Source: Pseudomonas fontis
Lineage (GTDB): Bacteria > Pseudomonadota > Gammaproteobacteria > Pseudomonadales > Pseudomonadaceae
Reading direction: 5' to 3'
NCBI RefSeq assembly: GCF_028656955.1
Contig: NZ_JAMDGY010000009.1
Location: 1-64,000 of the forward strand
DNA length: 64,000 nt
Shown here: piece by piece, positions 14,918 through 23,138 of the stretch
Layout of the letters: each line of letters begins with the position of its first letter
Position numbering within the stretch: position 1 is the first letter of the stretch
Notes under the pieces: generated by a model
Database searches by the model: none
Told to the model about the DNA's origin: nothing
What the model saw: only the letters and a program-made list of their open reading frames with translations
Made by a program: the position numbers and the translations under genes

Positions 14918-15534
14918 TTGAGCCGACCGTCAGTCTGGTTAACACTCAACAGGTCCACAAGGCACTGAAAGACCTAGCCAAAAGGCTAAAGGGGCGCGAA
15001 AAAGTTCTGGTTGGCGTCCCGAAAGGCGCCGGTGTTTATGAGGATGGCCTGACCATCGCCACTATTGCGGCAGTAAACGAATTCGGCGCTGAGGACATCA
15101 AGCATAAAGGCGGCGTCTCCTATGGCTACAAGACGGAGAAGGACGCAGAGGCCGGGCATGTGAGATTCATGAAAACCGGCGAGGGGTTCATGGAGCTAGG
15201 GAAAACAAGTGCGCACACAGGAAGTATTCCTGCGCGACCCTTCCTGCATCCAGGCGTTGAAAATGCGGCCCCGTTATTCACCAAGCTCGCGGAGCTCATG
15301 ATTCCAAAGGTGCTCACTGGCGAGTTTGCCATGAGAACTCTTCTTGAGCAGATGGGGAACATGGCAGAGAGCAGTGTCAAGCAGGCCATCACCGATCTCA
15401 AAGACCCGCCAAACGCCAGATCAACTATTGCGAAGAAAGGGTCTGACAACCCACTTATCGATACGGGCAACCTCCGACAATCCATCCGCTACGTCATTGA
15501 TGACGGGGCCGAACCTATCGAAGAGGGTTTGTGA
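14914..15534 (+). CDS. Tail-completion/neck protein (HK97 gp10-like)
   Basis: A 206-residue protein. The N-terminal half carries VNTQQVHKALKDLAKRLKG, VLVGVPKGAGVYEDGLTIA, then NEFGAE and IPARPFLHPG, characteristic of gp10-type minor tail and completion proteins; the C-terminal DTGNLRQSIRYV fits that family too. It probably joins head to tail. Coupled to both neighbours by short overlaps. Confidence 0.75.
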   Translation: MIEPTVSLVNTQQVHKALKDLAKRLKGREKVLVGVPKGAGVYEDGLTIATIAAVNEFGAEDIKHKGGVSYGYKTEKDAEAGHVRFMKTGEGFMELGKTSAHTGSIPARPFLHPGVENAAPLFTKLAELMIPKVLTGEFAMRTLLEQMGNMAESSVKQAITDLKDPPNARSTIAKKGSDNPLIDTGNLRQSIRYVIDDGAEPIEEGL

Positions 15535-15953
15535 TGAGCCTGAACATGCGCGGACACGTCAGCGGGCCATTCATCACGCATAAAGGTGTGATCCTGAACC
15601 GCTACACCAGTGAGATCGTAGATTTTGAGCCGGTCCTGGCCCTAACCTACACCGACACCTTCGACTCCAATGTCCAGCCGGTCAGCGATAAGGAAATCGA
15701 ATTCCTCCAGATCGGCGCCGAGCGAATCAACGACGTGCGAGTGATCCACCGCAACGATGGCAAGGGAATCGAGGTATCGACCCCCGGCAAGCTGGCCGAC
15801 ATCCTGGTGTTCGCCGAGACGCCCGATAAGGCAGCGACCTGGTGGAAGTCCATTGCGACAGACTATCGCCCATGGCACAACTTCTGCCGCGCCGTGGTAG
15901 CCAAGCTTGACCCTGCCGAGATAGCCAGCCTGGAGGCGCACACCGATGCTTGA
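15534..15953 (+). CDS. Neck-region structural protein, unknown
   Basis: A 139-residue product from ATG 15534, overlapping the previous TGA (GTGATG); GTG 15531 is an alternative start. It appears beta-rich. Its position between the gp10-like and neck terminator genes suggests a connector. No family recognised. Confidence 0.65.
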   Translation: MSLNMRGHVSGPFITHKGVILNRYTSEIVDFEPVLALTYTDTFDSNVQPVSDKEIEFLQIGAERINDVRVIHRNDGKGIEVSTPGKLADILVFAETPDKAATWWKSIATDYRPWHNFCRAVVAKLDPAEIASLEAHTDA

Positions 15954-16503
15954 CTCCAAAGCGCTATCCAAGGCGGTCTGTCGGATTGTCGTGGCTGTTA
16001 CTGGCCTGCCGGCGGACAAGGTAATCCTGGCGGACAACAACACCGCTGCGCCATCTGGCAGTTATTGCGCGGTGCGTCTGCAAAACCCTGAGCAATTCGG
16101 GCAGGCGCTCAACTCGCAAACCAACGTGCCGGCCGAAGACGACCCTCAATACGAGGACATCATCGCCAAGGTGGCTACCCAGTTCACGCTGGGGTTCAGC
16201 ATCAACTTCTACCGGGCCGGAGCCTTGATGTATGCCGCAGCCCTGTGTGAGGCGAACAAGCGAGAACCGGTGAAGACCATCCTGCGCGCTGCAAAGCTCG
16301 GCTGGTCCCGCGTGTCACCAATCAACAACCTGACCGGCCTATATCAGGCCGCCATGGAAGAGCGCTCCCAGCTCACACTCTACCTGTATGGCGAATCAAT
16401 CGCAGAAGACCGCGTACAGCGGATCTATCGCGCGGGCTTCTCCGTGCAAACCGAACAATCTGGCGCTGTCGCGCAAGGGGAAGTAAATGGCTTATCCGGC
16501 TGA
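15946..16503 (+). CDS. Phage neck terminator protein (LIC_12616 type)
   Basis: A 185-residue product resembling the LIC_12616/neck terminator family: a TGLPADKVILADN start, a central FTLGFSINFYRAGALMYA segment and the ERSQLTLYLYGESIAEDRVQ end. Such proteins cap the top of contractile tails next to the head. It overlaps the upstream gene by eight bases and the sheath gene by 17. Confidence 0.75.
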   Translation: MLDSKALSKAVCRIVVAVTGLPADKVILADNNTAAPSGSYCAVRLQNPEQFGQALNSQTNVPAEDDPQYEDIIAKVATQFTLGFSINFYRAGALMYAAALCEANKREPVKTILRAAKLGWSRVSPINNLTGLYQAAMEERSQLTLYLYGESIAEDRVQRIYRAGFSVQTEQSGAVAQGEVNGLSG

Positions 16504-17617
16504 AGACATCATCAACATCAACGTCCTGATCAACTCGGCCGGGCTTGGGACTTCCAACTTCGGCGCTGGCATGGTGTTTGCGGACTTCGATTCGTCGAGC
16601 GATGCGACATTCGTGACCGGGACTTACCGGGACTACGGCACAGCGGCTCAGGTAGCGGAGGATTTCAACATCGCTTCCGACCCATACGCGGCTGCACTGG
16701 CATGGTTTTCGGCGATTCCCAAGCCTAAGACTCTGCGCATCTACCTGCGCATCGAGGAAGACACCCCTGTCGAGTCGCTGAATGACGCGATCAGCAAGGG
16801 CATTTGGTTCTACTGGTACGAGTTCGAAACCTCTATCCGCGCCGTGGATGCAGATGTTTTGGCCCTGGCGGCTGCTGGCGATGCCGCAAGCAAGTTCTTT
16901 GCCTTCACCACCAACCAGGCAACCGTTCGAGACCCGTCTGTAACCACCGACATCGTCAGCAAGGCATTTGTGCAGGGCTCTCGCCGCATGTTCATTGTGA
17001 GCCATGCTACCGAGCCCTACGCCGGTTTTGAGTTGGCGGCTGTGTTCAGTCGCGTAAATTTCAACGCGGCCAACTCGACCATCACCGGCGAATTCAAAAA
17101 GCTTCCGGGCATTGACGCCGAAAGCCTGACGCCGACCGCCTACAGCACCATGAAGTCGAAGGGCGCGATCTTCTACACGGTTGTCGAGACCGGTGGCGAG
17201 AAGGACATGGGGCGAATCATCAACTCCAAGACCACTTCCACCTTCGGCGAGTACATCGACGATGTGTTCAACCTGGATGCATTCGTAAACTTTGAACGAG
17301 TGGCGCTGTACAACGCCCTCACCAAGGTTCCTACGAAACTTCGGCAGACCCCGCCAGGCCAGCAGGTGCTTATCAACGCAGGCTCTCAGGTCGGCGAGGT
17401 ATTCATCGACAACGGCTATCTGGGCGAACGGATCTTCACCGATGACGAAACCGGTGAAGAAAAAATCAGCCGCGGCTACGAGATGCTCACCAAAGCGGAG
17501 GAAATTCTTCGGATTTCTGATTCTGAGCGCGCCAATCGTGACTCCGCACCAATCCGCATGCGCATCTTCCGCGCTGGCGCTATCCATGCTGTCGACCTGA
17601 CCGCCAACGTTGAATAA
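16487..17617 (+). CDS. DUF3383 tail sheath-like protein
   Basis: The 376-residue product matches DUF3383, the sheath-type family of this group of myoviruses. It has the N-terminal IININVLINSAGLGTSNFG segment, a middle AGDAASKFFAFTTNQATV, and a C-terminal domain with NAGSQVGEVFIDNGYLGER. The sheath contracts and drives the inner tube through the cell envelope. The tube-like gene follows after 13 bases. Confidence 0.85.
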   Translation: MAYPAEDIININVLINSAGLGTSNFGAGMVFADFDSSSDATFVTGTYRDYGTAAQVAEDFNIASDPYAAALAWFSAIPKPKTLRIYLRIEEDTPVESLNDAISKGIWFYWYEFETSIRAVDADVLALAAAGDAASKFFAFTTNQATVRDPSVTTDIVSKAFVQGSRRMFIVSHATEPYAGFELAAVFSRVNFNAANSTITGEFKKLPGIDAESLTPTAYSTMKSKGAIFYTVVETGGEKDMGRIINSKTTSTFGEYIDDVFNLDAFVNFERVALYNALTKVPTKLRQTPPGQQVLINAGSQVGEVFIDNGYLGERIFTDDETGEEKISRGYEMLTKAEEILRISDSERANRDSAPIRMRIFRAGAIHAVDLTANVE

Positions 17618-17630
17618 GGAGCTCTGACCC

Positions 17631-18035
17631 ATGTCTGTAGCTGATCTTTCCGTAGAAAACACAATCATGGTCATCACTGGCGTCGGCGTGCTGGATGATT
17701 GGGGTCGAACTGATCCGCCATTCACCGTTGAGGTAATAGACGATCAGGCAAACCTGAGTCGAGGCCTGGGCGGCAACGCTGTGCGGTTCCATCGCAAAAA
17801 CCCTGGCCTTCGCGTGACCGCCAACCTTATGCCAGGCAGCCCTCAGGCCCTGGCAATGCAGGCGCTTATCTTGGCTCGAACCGAGATGTCAGGTTCCTAT
17901 GCCTCGATTGCAGGCCTGGAGGGAGCGGTGTTTTCTGAGGGCGTAATCACCCGAGGAAAGTCGATGGCCCGTGGTGGCCCCGGCATGAATGACGCCACCT
18001 TCGTCATGGAGTTCAACAAAGGCGTGATTGTATGA
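17631..18035 (+). CDS. DUF3277 protein, probable tail tube
   Basis: The 134-residue protein fits DUF3277: ADLSVENTIMVITGVGVLDDW, then a beta-rich middle and GGPGMNDATFVMEFNKG at the end. Its size and its place right after the sheath gene match tail tube proteins. It overlaps the chaperone gene by four bases. Confidence 0.8.
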   Translation: MSVADLSVENTIMVITGVGVLDDWGRTDPPFTVEVIDDQANLSRGLGGNAVRFHRKNPGLRVTANLMPGSPQALAMQALILARTEMSGSYASIAGLEGAVFSEGVITRGKSMARGGPGMNDATFVMEFNKGVIV

Positions 18036-18478
18036 GTCAGGCTGAATCCTATATCCGGACCATTGAGCATGACGGGATGACCTACCGTTTCGGCATGCCC
18101 AGCGCCGAGAAGCAGCGTGCAGTTCTGTTCCGCTTGGGCAAGTACGGCGTAGAGCCAATGATCAAGGGCCTGGCCCTGGCTGAACTAGGTAGTGCCTCTT
18201 CGTTCATCGTCGCCGGTGGAATCGTTGGCGCCATGCTCTCGCGTATGCCCGAGGACGACTTCAACTTCGTCTGTGACTCCATGCTGGGCAAGCTGTTCAA
18301 GGAAGGCAGCCAAACGCCGCTGACCATGGAAGACTTTTCCGGGCGCCTGAAGACCTACTTCACCATTGTGGTGCTGGCTCTCGGGAACGCCTTCGAGGAT
18401 TTTTCCGGACTCCTGACCCCCTTCCAGAAATCTACCGCTTCAGCCGAGGCGCCGGATTCGAGTCAGGAGAGCGCCTAA
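18032..18478 (+). CDS. Tail assembly chaperone, short form
   Basis: The 148-residue product lies between the tube and tape measure genes, where tail assembly chaperones always occur. It is helical, with a Ser/Ala/Pro-rich tail (TASAEAPDSSQESA). It should bind the tape measure protein while the tail is built. A longer form is probably made by -1 frameshifting (next entry), as in lambda G/GT. Confidence 0.82.
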   Translation: MSQAESYIRTIEHDGMTYRFGMPSAEKQRAVLFRLGKYGVEPMIKGLALAELGSASSFIVAGGIVGAMLSRMPEDDFNFVCDSMLGKLFKEGSQTPLTMEDFSGRLKTYFTIVVLALGNAFEDFSGLLTPFQKSTASAEAPDSSQESA

Positions 18479-18663
18479 ACCCGGCTGTCGATTGGGAACT
18501 GTGGCGCCCGTGCGTTGGTATACCTGGGCTTTGCCCGCCGCTTTGCACCTATAACCAGCTCACTGACGGTACCCATTCGCTTGGATGGGTTAAGCGTGCA
18601 AATCTCGTCATGGACGAAATGATCTATGCCCGTCATCTGGCTGAAGCCAATCGACCTAAATAG
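18032..18663 (+). CDS. Tail assembly chaperone, -1 frameshift long form
   Basis: The -1 frame is open from 18,277 to the TAG at 18,661-18,663 and has no ATG before 18,616 and no GTG or TTG start, yet reads like protein beyond the short form's stop (PAVDWELWRPCVGIPG, then HSLGWVKRANLVMDEMIYAR). Possible slip sites are the five-T run at 18,400-18,404 (T-TTT-TCC in frame) and the five-C run at 18,417-18,421 (C-CCC-TTC). Fusion there gives about 210 residues. Conserved frameshifting in this gene is established across tailed phages; neither site is a perfect X-XXY-YYZ, so the exact position is open. Confidence 0.68.
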
Positions 18664-18690
18664 CCCTGCACCCGCGGGGCTTTTTGTTTT
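18662..18690 (+). terminator. Hairpin/terminator before the tape measure gene
   Basis: An AGCCC / GGGCT stem enclosing a GC-rich loop is followed by TTTTTGTTTT. It begins within the stop codon of the frameshift product and ends just before the AAGGAG of the tape measure gene. Confidence 0.65.
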
Positions 18691-18704
18691 AAAGGAGCCG
18701 AGCC

Positions 18705-20246
18705 ATCAAGGTCTTAGAGAGTTTCCTCATCGCGCTCGGCATGAAGGTCGACGAAAAGTCATTCATGAAAGCCGATGCAGCATTCGGCGGGCTAACAAAG
18801 TCAGCTCTACAGCTTGGTACTGTGCTAGCCGGGAAACTGGCGATCGATAAGGTAGTTGGAAACTTCAAGCAGGCAGGCACAGAGCTCGACAATTTCAACA
18901 GATTGACCGGGATGAGTACGCAAAACGTTCAGGCTCTTGGGCAAGCTCTTACAGCTCAGGGAGGAAGCGCTTCAGATGCCTTTTCGGCAATGAAGAAAAT
19001 TCAAGACCTGATGGCATCCCCTATCACAGGCGATACCGGGTGGTTTGGCGATGTGGCCAAGCTCGGGCTTAACCCTGATGTGATCATCGGAGCACAGAAT
19101 ACAGCAGACGCTTTAGCCGGCATTGCTGGCGAGTTCGAGCATATGAGTGCGCTAAATCAGCGCCTCGCTGGCCAAGATTTAGGTCTGGATGACTCCACCA
19201 TACGATTCCTAATGCGCGGAAGAGAAGAGGTAGAAAAACAACTCGACTCTAGAAGCAAGATTTCGGTCATGACCGGAAAGCAGGTTGAAGACGCGGCGCG
19301 CCTTACCAAGGCCAATAGCGAACTTAATCAGGTTTTTGAGGATATGGGCAACACTATCGCCGGAGAGTTGACGCCAGCATTTTCTGAAATGGCTGAAGAT
19401 TTTGTGGCTTTCTATCGTAATAACAAGGAACTGGTTGATTCGGGCTTAAAGGAGTTCTTCGGCGGCGTGGCCAAGAATATCGAACTGGTAGCCATCGCTA
19501 TGGCGTTAATGGGCGGTAGCGCTGCAATTAAGGGGCTTCAAGTTCTCAAGGACTTAATGAGGCTTGGTGGAAGGCCCCCAGTTCCCCCGGTACCAACCCC
19601 AGGGCCTGCCCCAGGGATCCCTCTTTTATTCCGCGCTGGAGTACCGCTTACCGCAGCGCTCTTCTCTACCAGTCTCAACGAAGGCGAAGACACCGAACTG
19701 CTGAACAATCGCCTGAAGAAAGGCGGCGGCGAGGCTATTGGCGCTGTCGTGGACTACTTCACGTCGAAGGGCTGGACCAAAGAGCAGGCCGAAGGGATTG
19801 CCGCCAACATCGAGGCCGAGAGCGGATTTAAGGCGAATGCCAAGGGCGACGGCGGCCAAGCTTATGGCCTGGCTCAGTGGCACCCAGACCGACAGGCTGA
19901 GTTCGCCAAGCAGTACGGCAAGGACATTCGCAACTCCACTGGCGCCGAGCAGCTTGAGTTCATCAATCACGAACTCACCCGCGGCAACGAGAAGTCGGCG
20001 GGCACCAAGCTGCGTGCGGCGACCAGTTCCTACGATGCCGCTTCTATCGTCTCCCGCGAGTATGAGCGGCCTGCAGATGTTGCGGGTGAGGCGTCCAGGC
20101 GTGGTGCAAGCGCTGCGGGATATACCGACAACCGCGTTTACCACATCAGCGGCGCCGACACCGAGAAGGTCAAGCAGGTACTCAACGAACAGATGGGTCA
20201 GATGACCGAGCAGACCATGCAGGACTTCAAGAGCCCAGAACTATGA
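18705..20246 (+). CDS. Tape measure protein with C-terminal tail lysozyme domain, probable ATC start
   Basis: From ATC 18705 the product has 513 residues (IKVLESFLIALGMKVDEKSF at the start). ATC is preferred over ATG 18741 because AAGGAG (18,692-18,697) lies exactly seven bases upstream and the first twelve codons complete the usual N-terminus. Residues about 50-270 are helical, as in length-determining proteins; a hydrophobic stretch (about 253-275) and a Pro-rich linker follow. Residues about 330-460 match phage tail lysozyme domains: EQAEGIAANIEAESGF, then YGLAQWHPDRQAEF. This would cut peptidoglycan during DNA entry. It is short for a tape measure. Confidence 0.87.
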   Translation: MKVLESFLIALGMKVDEKSFMKADAAFGGLTKSALQLGTVLAGKLAIDKVVGNFKQAGTELDNFNRLTGMSTQNVQALGQALTAQGGSASDAFSAMKKIQDLMASPITGDTGWFGDVAKLGLNPDVIIGAQNTADALAGIAGEFEHMSALNQRLAGQDLGLDDSTIRFLMRGREEVEKQLDSRSKISVMTGKQVEDAARLTKANSELNQVFEDMGNTIAGELTPAFSEMAEDFVAFYRNNKELVDSGLKEFFGGVAKNIELVAIAMALMGGSAAIKGLQVLKDLMRLGGRPPVPPVPTPGPAPGIPLLFRAGVPLTAALFSTSLNEGEDTELLNNRLKKGGGEAIGAVVDYFTSKGWTKEQAEGIAANIEAESGFKANAKGDGGQAYGLAQWHPDRQAEFAKQYGKDIRNSTGAEQLEFINHELTRGNEKSAGTKLRAATSSYDAASIVSREYERPADVAGEASRRGASAAGYTDNRVYHISGADTEKVKQVLNEQMGQMTEQTMQDFKSPEL

Positions 20247-20863
20247 GCCTGATGAGCATCTTCACCAAGACGCTGCCGAAGATCGGCCCTCTTGAGTTCG
20301 ACGCGAAGCTGGAAGGTATTACCAGCAAGGCGATCACCCTGACCCAGTACCCGGTCGAGTTCGGCGCGAACACCAACGATCACGCGATTCTCATGCCGAA
20401 TCGATACCTGCTCACCGGCGCCGTATCGAATAGCCCTCTTGGGCTCGGCCTGGACGACATCGGCATGATGGGGGCCGGCGCTATTGCTTCGGCAGTCGGC
20501 GGTATTGGTGGGGCGGCGATCACAGCTGTGTCTGCATACCTGCTGTCTGGCGGTGATGACACCCGGGCATCAACTGCCTGGGCGTCTCTCACCGCGATCA
20601 TGGAGGCCCGCGCCAAGTTCGATCTGGACACGGGCAAGGAGATCATGCGCGACATGATGATAATCCGGCTTGATGAGCGTACGCGGCCCGAGAACGAGGA
20701 TGGCCTGGTGTTTATTGCAGAGCTTCAGCAGGTTCGGATTGTTCGCTCAACGGTTGGTCGCGGCGTCACATCGGCTGATCAGCTCATGAAGAACGACACT
20801 GTGTCCACCCAGGGCGCTCCGATGATCTCGGCGGGCGATGCCGCTGTAGAGGTAATGCCATGA
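20243..20863 (+). CDS. Dit-like baseplate/tail protein
   Basis: A 206-residue product with an N-terminal half typical of Dit-like phage tail proteins (GPLEFDAKLEGITSKAITLTQYPVEFG), an Ala/Gly-rich hydrophobic middle (about 75-110) and a beta-rich C-terminal half. It would form part of the hub joining tail tube and baseplate. Coupled to the tape measure gene by a four-base overlap. Confidence 0.75.
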   Translation: MSLMSIFTKTLPKIGPLEFDAKLEGITSKAITLTQYPVEFGANTNDHAILMPNRYLLTGAVSNSPLGLGLDDIGMMGAGAIASAVGGIGGAAITAVSAYLLSGGDDTRASTAWASLTAIMEARAKFDLDTGKEIMRDMMIIRLDERTRPENEDGLVFIAELQQVRIVRSTVGRGVTSADQLMKNDTVSTQGAPMISAGDAAVEVMP

Positions 20864-21162
20864 GCCGTTACAGCGTTGCCGTCCAAGCACTGCCGGCTCA
20901 GACCTTCACTGCGCGCCTCGGAAAAAACACTGTAACCGTCGAGTTGCAATGGATGGCAAGGTTTGAGGTGTTCCGCGTGAACATCCTGACCGCCTTGGGC
21001 TCTCCCCTCACGATGGGTCGGTTCCTTCTTCCGAACATTGACCTTCTGGCCGGACTTTACCCTCCGCCATCCGCTTCCTATGGGTCGCTGGTCTTGGAGG
21101 GTGACGCGGCAACGCCAATTAACCTGGGTATCGACAACGTGCTGGTGTGGTCAGATGAATGA
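20860..21162 (+). CDS. Baseplate plug-type small protein
   Basis: A 100-residue beta-rich protein (SYSVAVQ-like start, TVELQWMARFEVFRVNILTA-type core, GIDNVLVWSDE end). Small proteins of this kind (plug family) lie between the Dit-like and hub genes in related myoviruses. It overlaps both neighbours by a few bases. Confidence 0.65.
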   Translation: MSRYSVAVQALPAQTFTARLGKNTVTVELQWMARFEVFRVNILTALGSPLTMGRFLLPNIDLLAGLYPPPSASYGSLVLEGDAATPINLGIDNVLVWSDE

Positions 21163-22105
21163 CGAAATCTTTCTTCGCAACTACCGGCTGAAGATCGGGC
21201 GCAGCACGGGCTCTCGTGTTTACGAGATGCGGCCCAACGAAACAAGACCAGATCAGGACGGGCTGCGCCTGACCTTCCAGGTCACGCACTTCGCCGGCGG
21301 GGCATTCAGCGTTGCTGAAATCACCATCTACAACGTGTCGCGCTACGCGTCCAGGCAGATGCTTGGCGACGGCTCAACTGGTAAATATGAGTTCATTTCC
21401 TTGGAGGCTGGGTACGACGGTCTGTTTGGTTCGATATTCGTGGGCCAAATCACCAACGTTCAGATACACCTTGAGGATGGCGGCTCTACTCGTGGGATTC
21501 GTTTCTTCTGCAAATCTTCAGCGAAAGAGCGCGATCAAAATCTGATCAACTTAACCCTGGCACCTGAGACGGACCCCGTCCAGATCATTGAGGAATGCGC
21601 TTCAGTGTTCGGCGCCGAGATCCAGTTTTATGGGGATTTCTCAGGACTCAAGCGCCGCTCGCGTGGAACGGTCCTCCAGGGCAGCCCAACCTCCTGCATG
21701 AATGAGCTCGGCGAGACCTTCCAGTTCGATTGGATGGTTGAGAACGGCGCGATGAAAATCATCAAGCGCGACTTTGCGCTGGACAATCAGGTCTACGTGA
21801 TCAGTTCCGGAACCGGAATGATCGGCTCGCCAGTGGTCAGCGACACAGAGGTGGGCATCCGCTACACGCTCAACCCCAAGATCAAGCTTGGCGACACCAT
21901 CAAGCTTGAATCTATGGCGCCTCGCTTCGAGTTCTCCGGGGCTTTCTTCTACGACGTGCCTCGCACCATCGGCGAGGGCTACTACAAGGTCAACTCGTTG
22001 GTGTTCGCGGGAGACTCCCACGGCGACCAGTGGGAAAGCCAGATCAGTTGCCTGCGCCTCAGCGCAGCGGCCCAGGCCGGAATTTCAGAAAGGGCAACCC
22101 GATGA
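21155..22105 (+). CDS. Baseplate hub protein (gp27-like)
   Basis: The 316-residue product from ATG 21155 (MNDEIFLRNYRLKIG) resembles phage hub proteins: a beta-rich N-terminal domain with LRLTFQVTHFAGGAFSVAEITIYN, then a central ECASVFGAEIQFYGDFSG and a C-terminal KIKLGDTIKLES segment. It would form the trimeric hub carrying the spike. The upstream in-frame start at 21,038 is inside the previous gene and rejected. Confidence 0.78.
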   Translation: MNDEIFLRNYRLKIGRSTGSRVYEMRPNETRPDQDGLRLTFQVTHFAGGAFSVAEITIYNVSRYASRQMLGDGSTGKYEFISLEAGYDGLFGSIFVGQITNVQIHLEDGGSTRGIRFFCKSSAKERDQNLINLTLAPETDPVQIIEECASVFGAEIQFYGDFSGLKRRSRGTVLQGSPTSCMNELGETFQFDWMVENGAMKIIKRDFALDNQVYVISSGTGMIGSPVVSDTEVGIRYTLNPKIKLGDTIKLESMAPRFEFSGAFFYDVPRTIGEGYYKVNSLVFAGDSHGDQWESQISCLRLSAAAQAGISERATR

Positions 22106-22776
22106 GTGATCCGCTCTCTTCAAGAACTCAGGCTGAATACAGCAAGATGCTGCGCGGGATATTCGGCGAGTACCTGAAAGACAACATGCGCACCAGCGTT
22201 CCTGGCCACGTCCTGAGCTTCGACCCGTCTACGCAGATGGCAGAGGTTCAGATCGGCCTGATGCTGGAAGACCGCCTTGGCTCACAGCAGCCACGCCGCC
22301 CAATCATTCATGTCCCGGTTCAGTTCTGGGGCGCCGCCGGCGGTACGCTCGAATGCCGAGTTGCCAGCAATACCGAGGGCGTCCTGTTCTTCTCCCAGGA
22401 GTGCATTGACTCCTGGGTCGACCAGGGCGGCGTGGCCGTTAAGTCGGAGCCTCGCAGGTTCTCCATCAACGATGCGTACTTCATCCCAGGGGTCAGATCT
22501 ATCCCGGGCGCGATCACCGATTTCTCTAACGACGGCATCCGCCTGCGCAGCAATGACGGCTCGGCCTACTTTTGGATTCACGATGATAAGACGCTCGAAA
22601 TTGACGGCGTCTCGCTCAACGTTAAGTGCGCAACCAACTTTGAGCAGCCTGCCAACTTTGAGCAGGCCGTGACCACCATGACAATCATTACCAATCAGGG
22701 CGTCAGCATCGGCCTCGAGCACACTCACGGCGGCGTAATGCCTGGAAGTGGAACATCTGGAGTAGTGACGCCATGA
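22102..22776 (+). CDS. Baseplate spike protein (Gp138 N-terminal type)
   Basis: The 224-residue product has the Gp138 N-terminal OB-fold signature (SVPGHVLSFDPSTQMAEVQIG, then IHVPVQFWGAAGG) and GVLFFSQECIDSWVDQGG. A beta-helix-like C-terminal region ends in LEHTHGGVMPGSGTSG, a probable metal-binding spike tip. It would pierce the outer membrane. Four-base overlaps on both sides. Confidence 0.85.
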   Translation: MSDPLSSRTQAEYSKMLRGIFGEYLKDNMRTSVPGHVLSFDPSTQMAEVQIGLMLEDRLGSQQPRRPIIHVPVQFWGAAGGTLECRVASNTEGVLFFSQECIDSWVDQGGVAVKSEPRRFSINDAYFIPGVRSIPGAITDFSNDGIRLRSNDGSAYFWIHDDKTLEIDGVSLNVKCATNFEQPANFEQAVTTMTIITNQGVSIGLEHTHGGVMPGSGTSGVVTP

Positions 22777-23138
22777 CGGTACGAAAACTGGACGCAGACG
22801 GCGACCTGGCCCTGGGGCCTCAAGAGTTCCTGACAGGCTATACCGCCGAGGAAGTCGGGCAGAACGTGGTTACCCGCCTCAAGTTCTTTTTCGGCGAGTG
22901 GTTCCTTGATACCACCGATGGGACGGACTGGTTCGGCAGCGTATTAGGCAAAGGCTCTGTCCTGGCGTCTCGTGAGTCGGTGATCCGTCGCCGCATCCTG
23001 CTAACCCCTGGGTGCGCGGGCATGACGTCATTCAGCCTCACCACGGACATCGATACCCGACAACTCACCGTCACCGCGTCAATCGTCAGCACTTCAGGCG
23101 ATAACGCAGAAATCAATTATGTTCAGGCGATCGTCTAA
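22773..23138 (+). CDS. Baseplate wedge protein (gp25/gpW-like)
   Basis: A 121-residue protein with the gp25-type fold signature: TAEEVGQNVVTRLKFFFGEWFLD, DWFG, and SRESVIRRRILLTPG. It forms the core of the baseplate wedge with the J protein encoded next. Its stop overlaps the next start by one base. Confidence 0.85.
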   Translation: MTVRKLDADGDLALGPQEFLTGYTAEEVGQNVVTRLKFFFGEWFLDTTDGTDWFGSVLGKGSVLASRESVIRRRILLTPGCAGMTSFSLTTDIDTRQLTVTASIVSTSGDNAEINYVQAIV

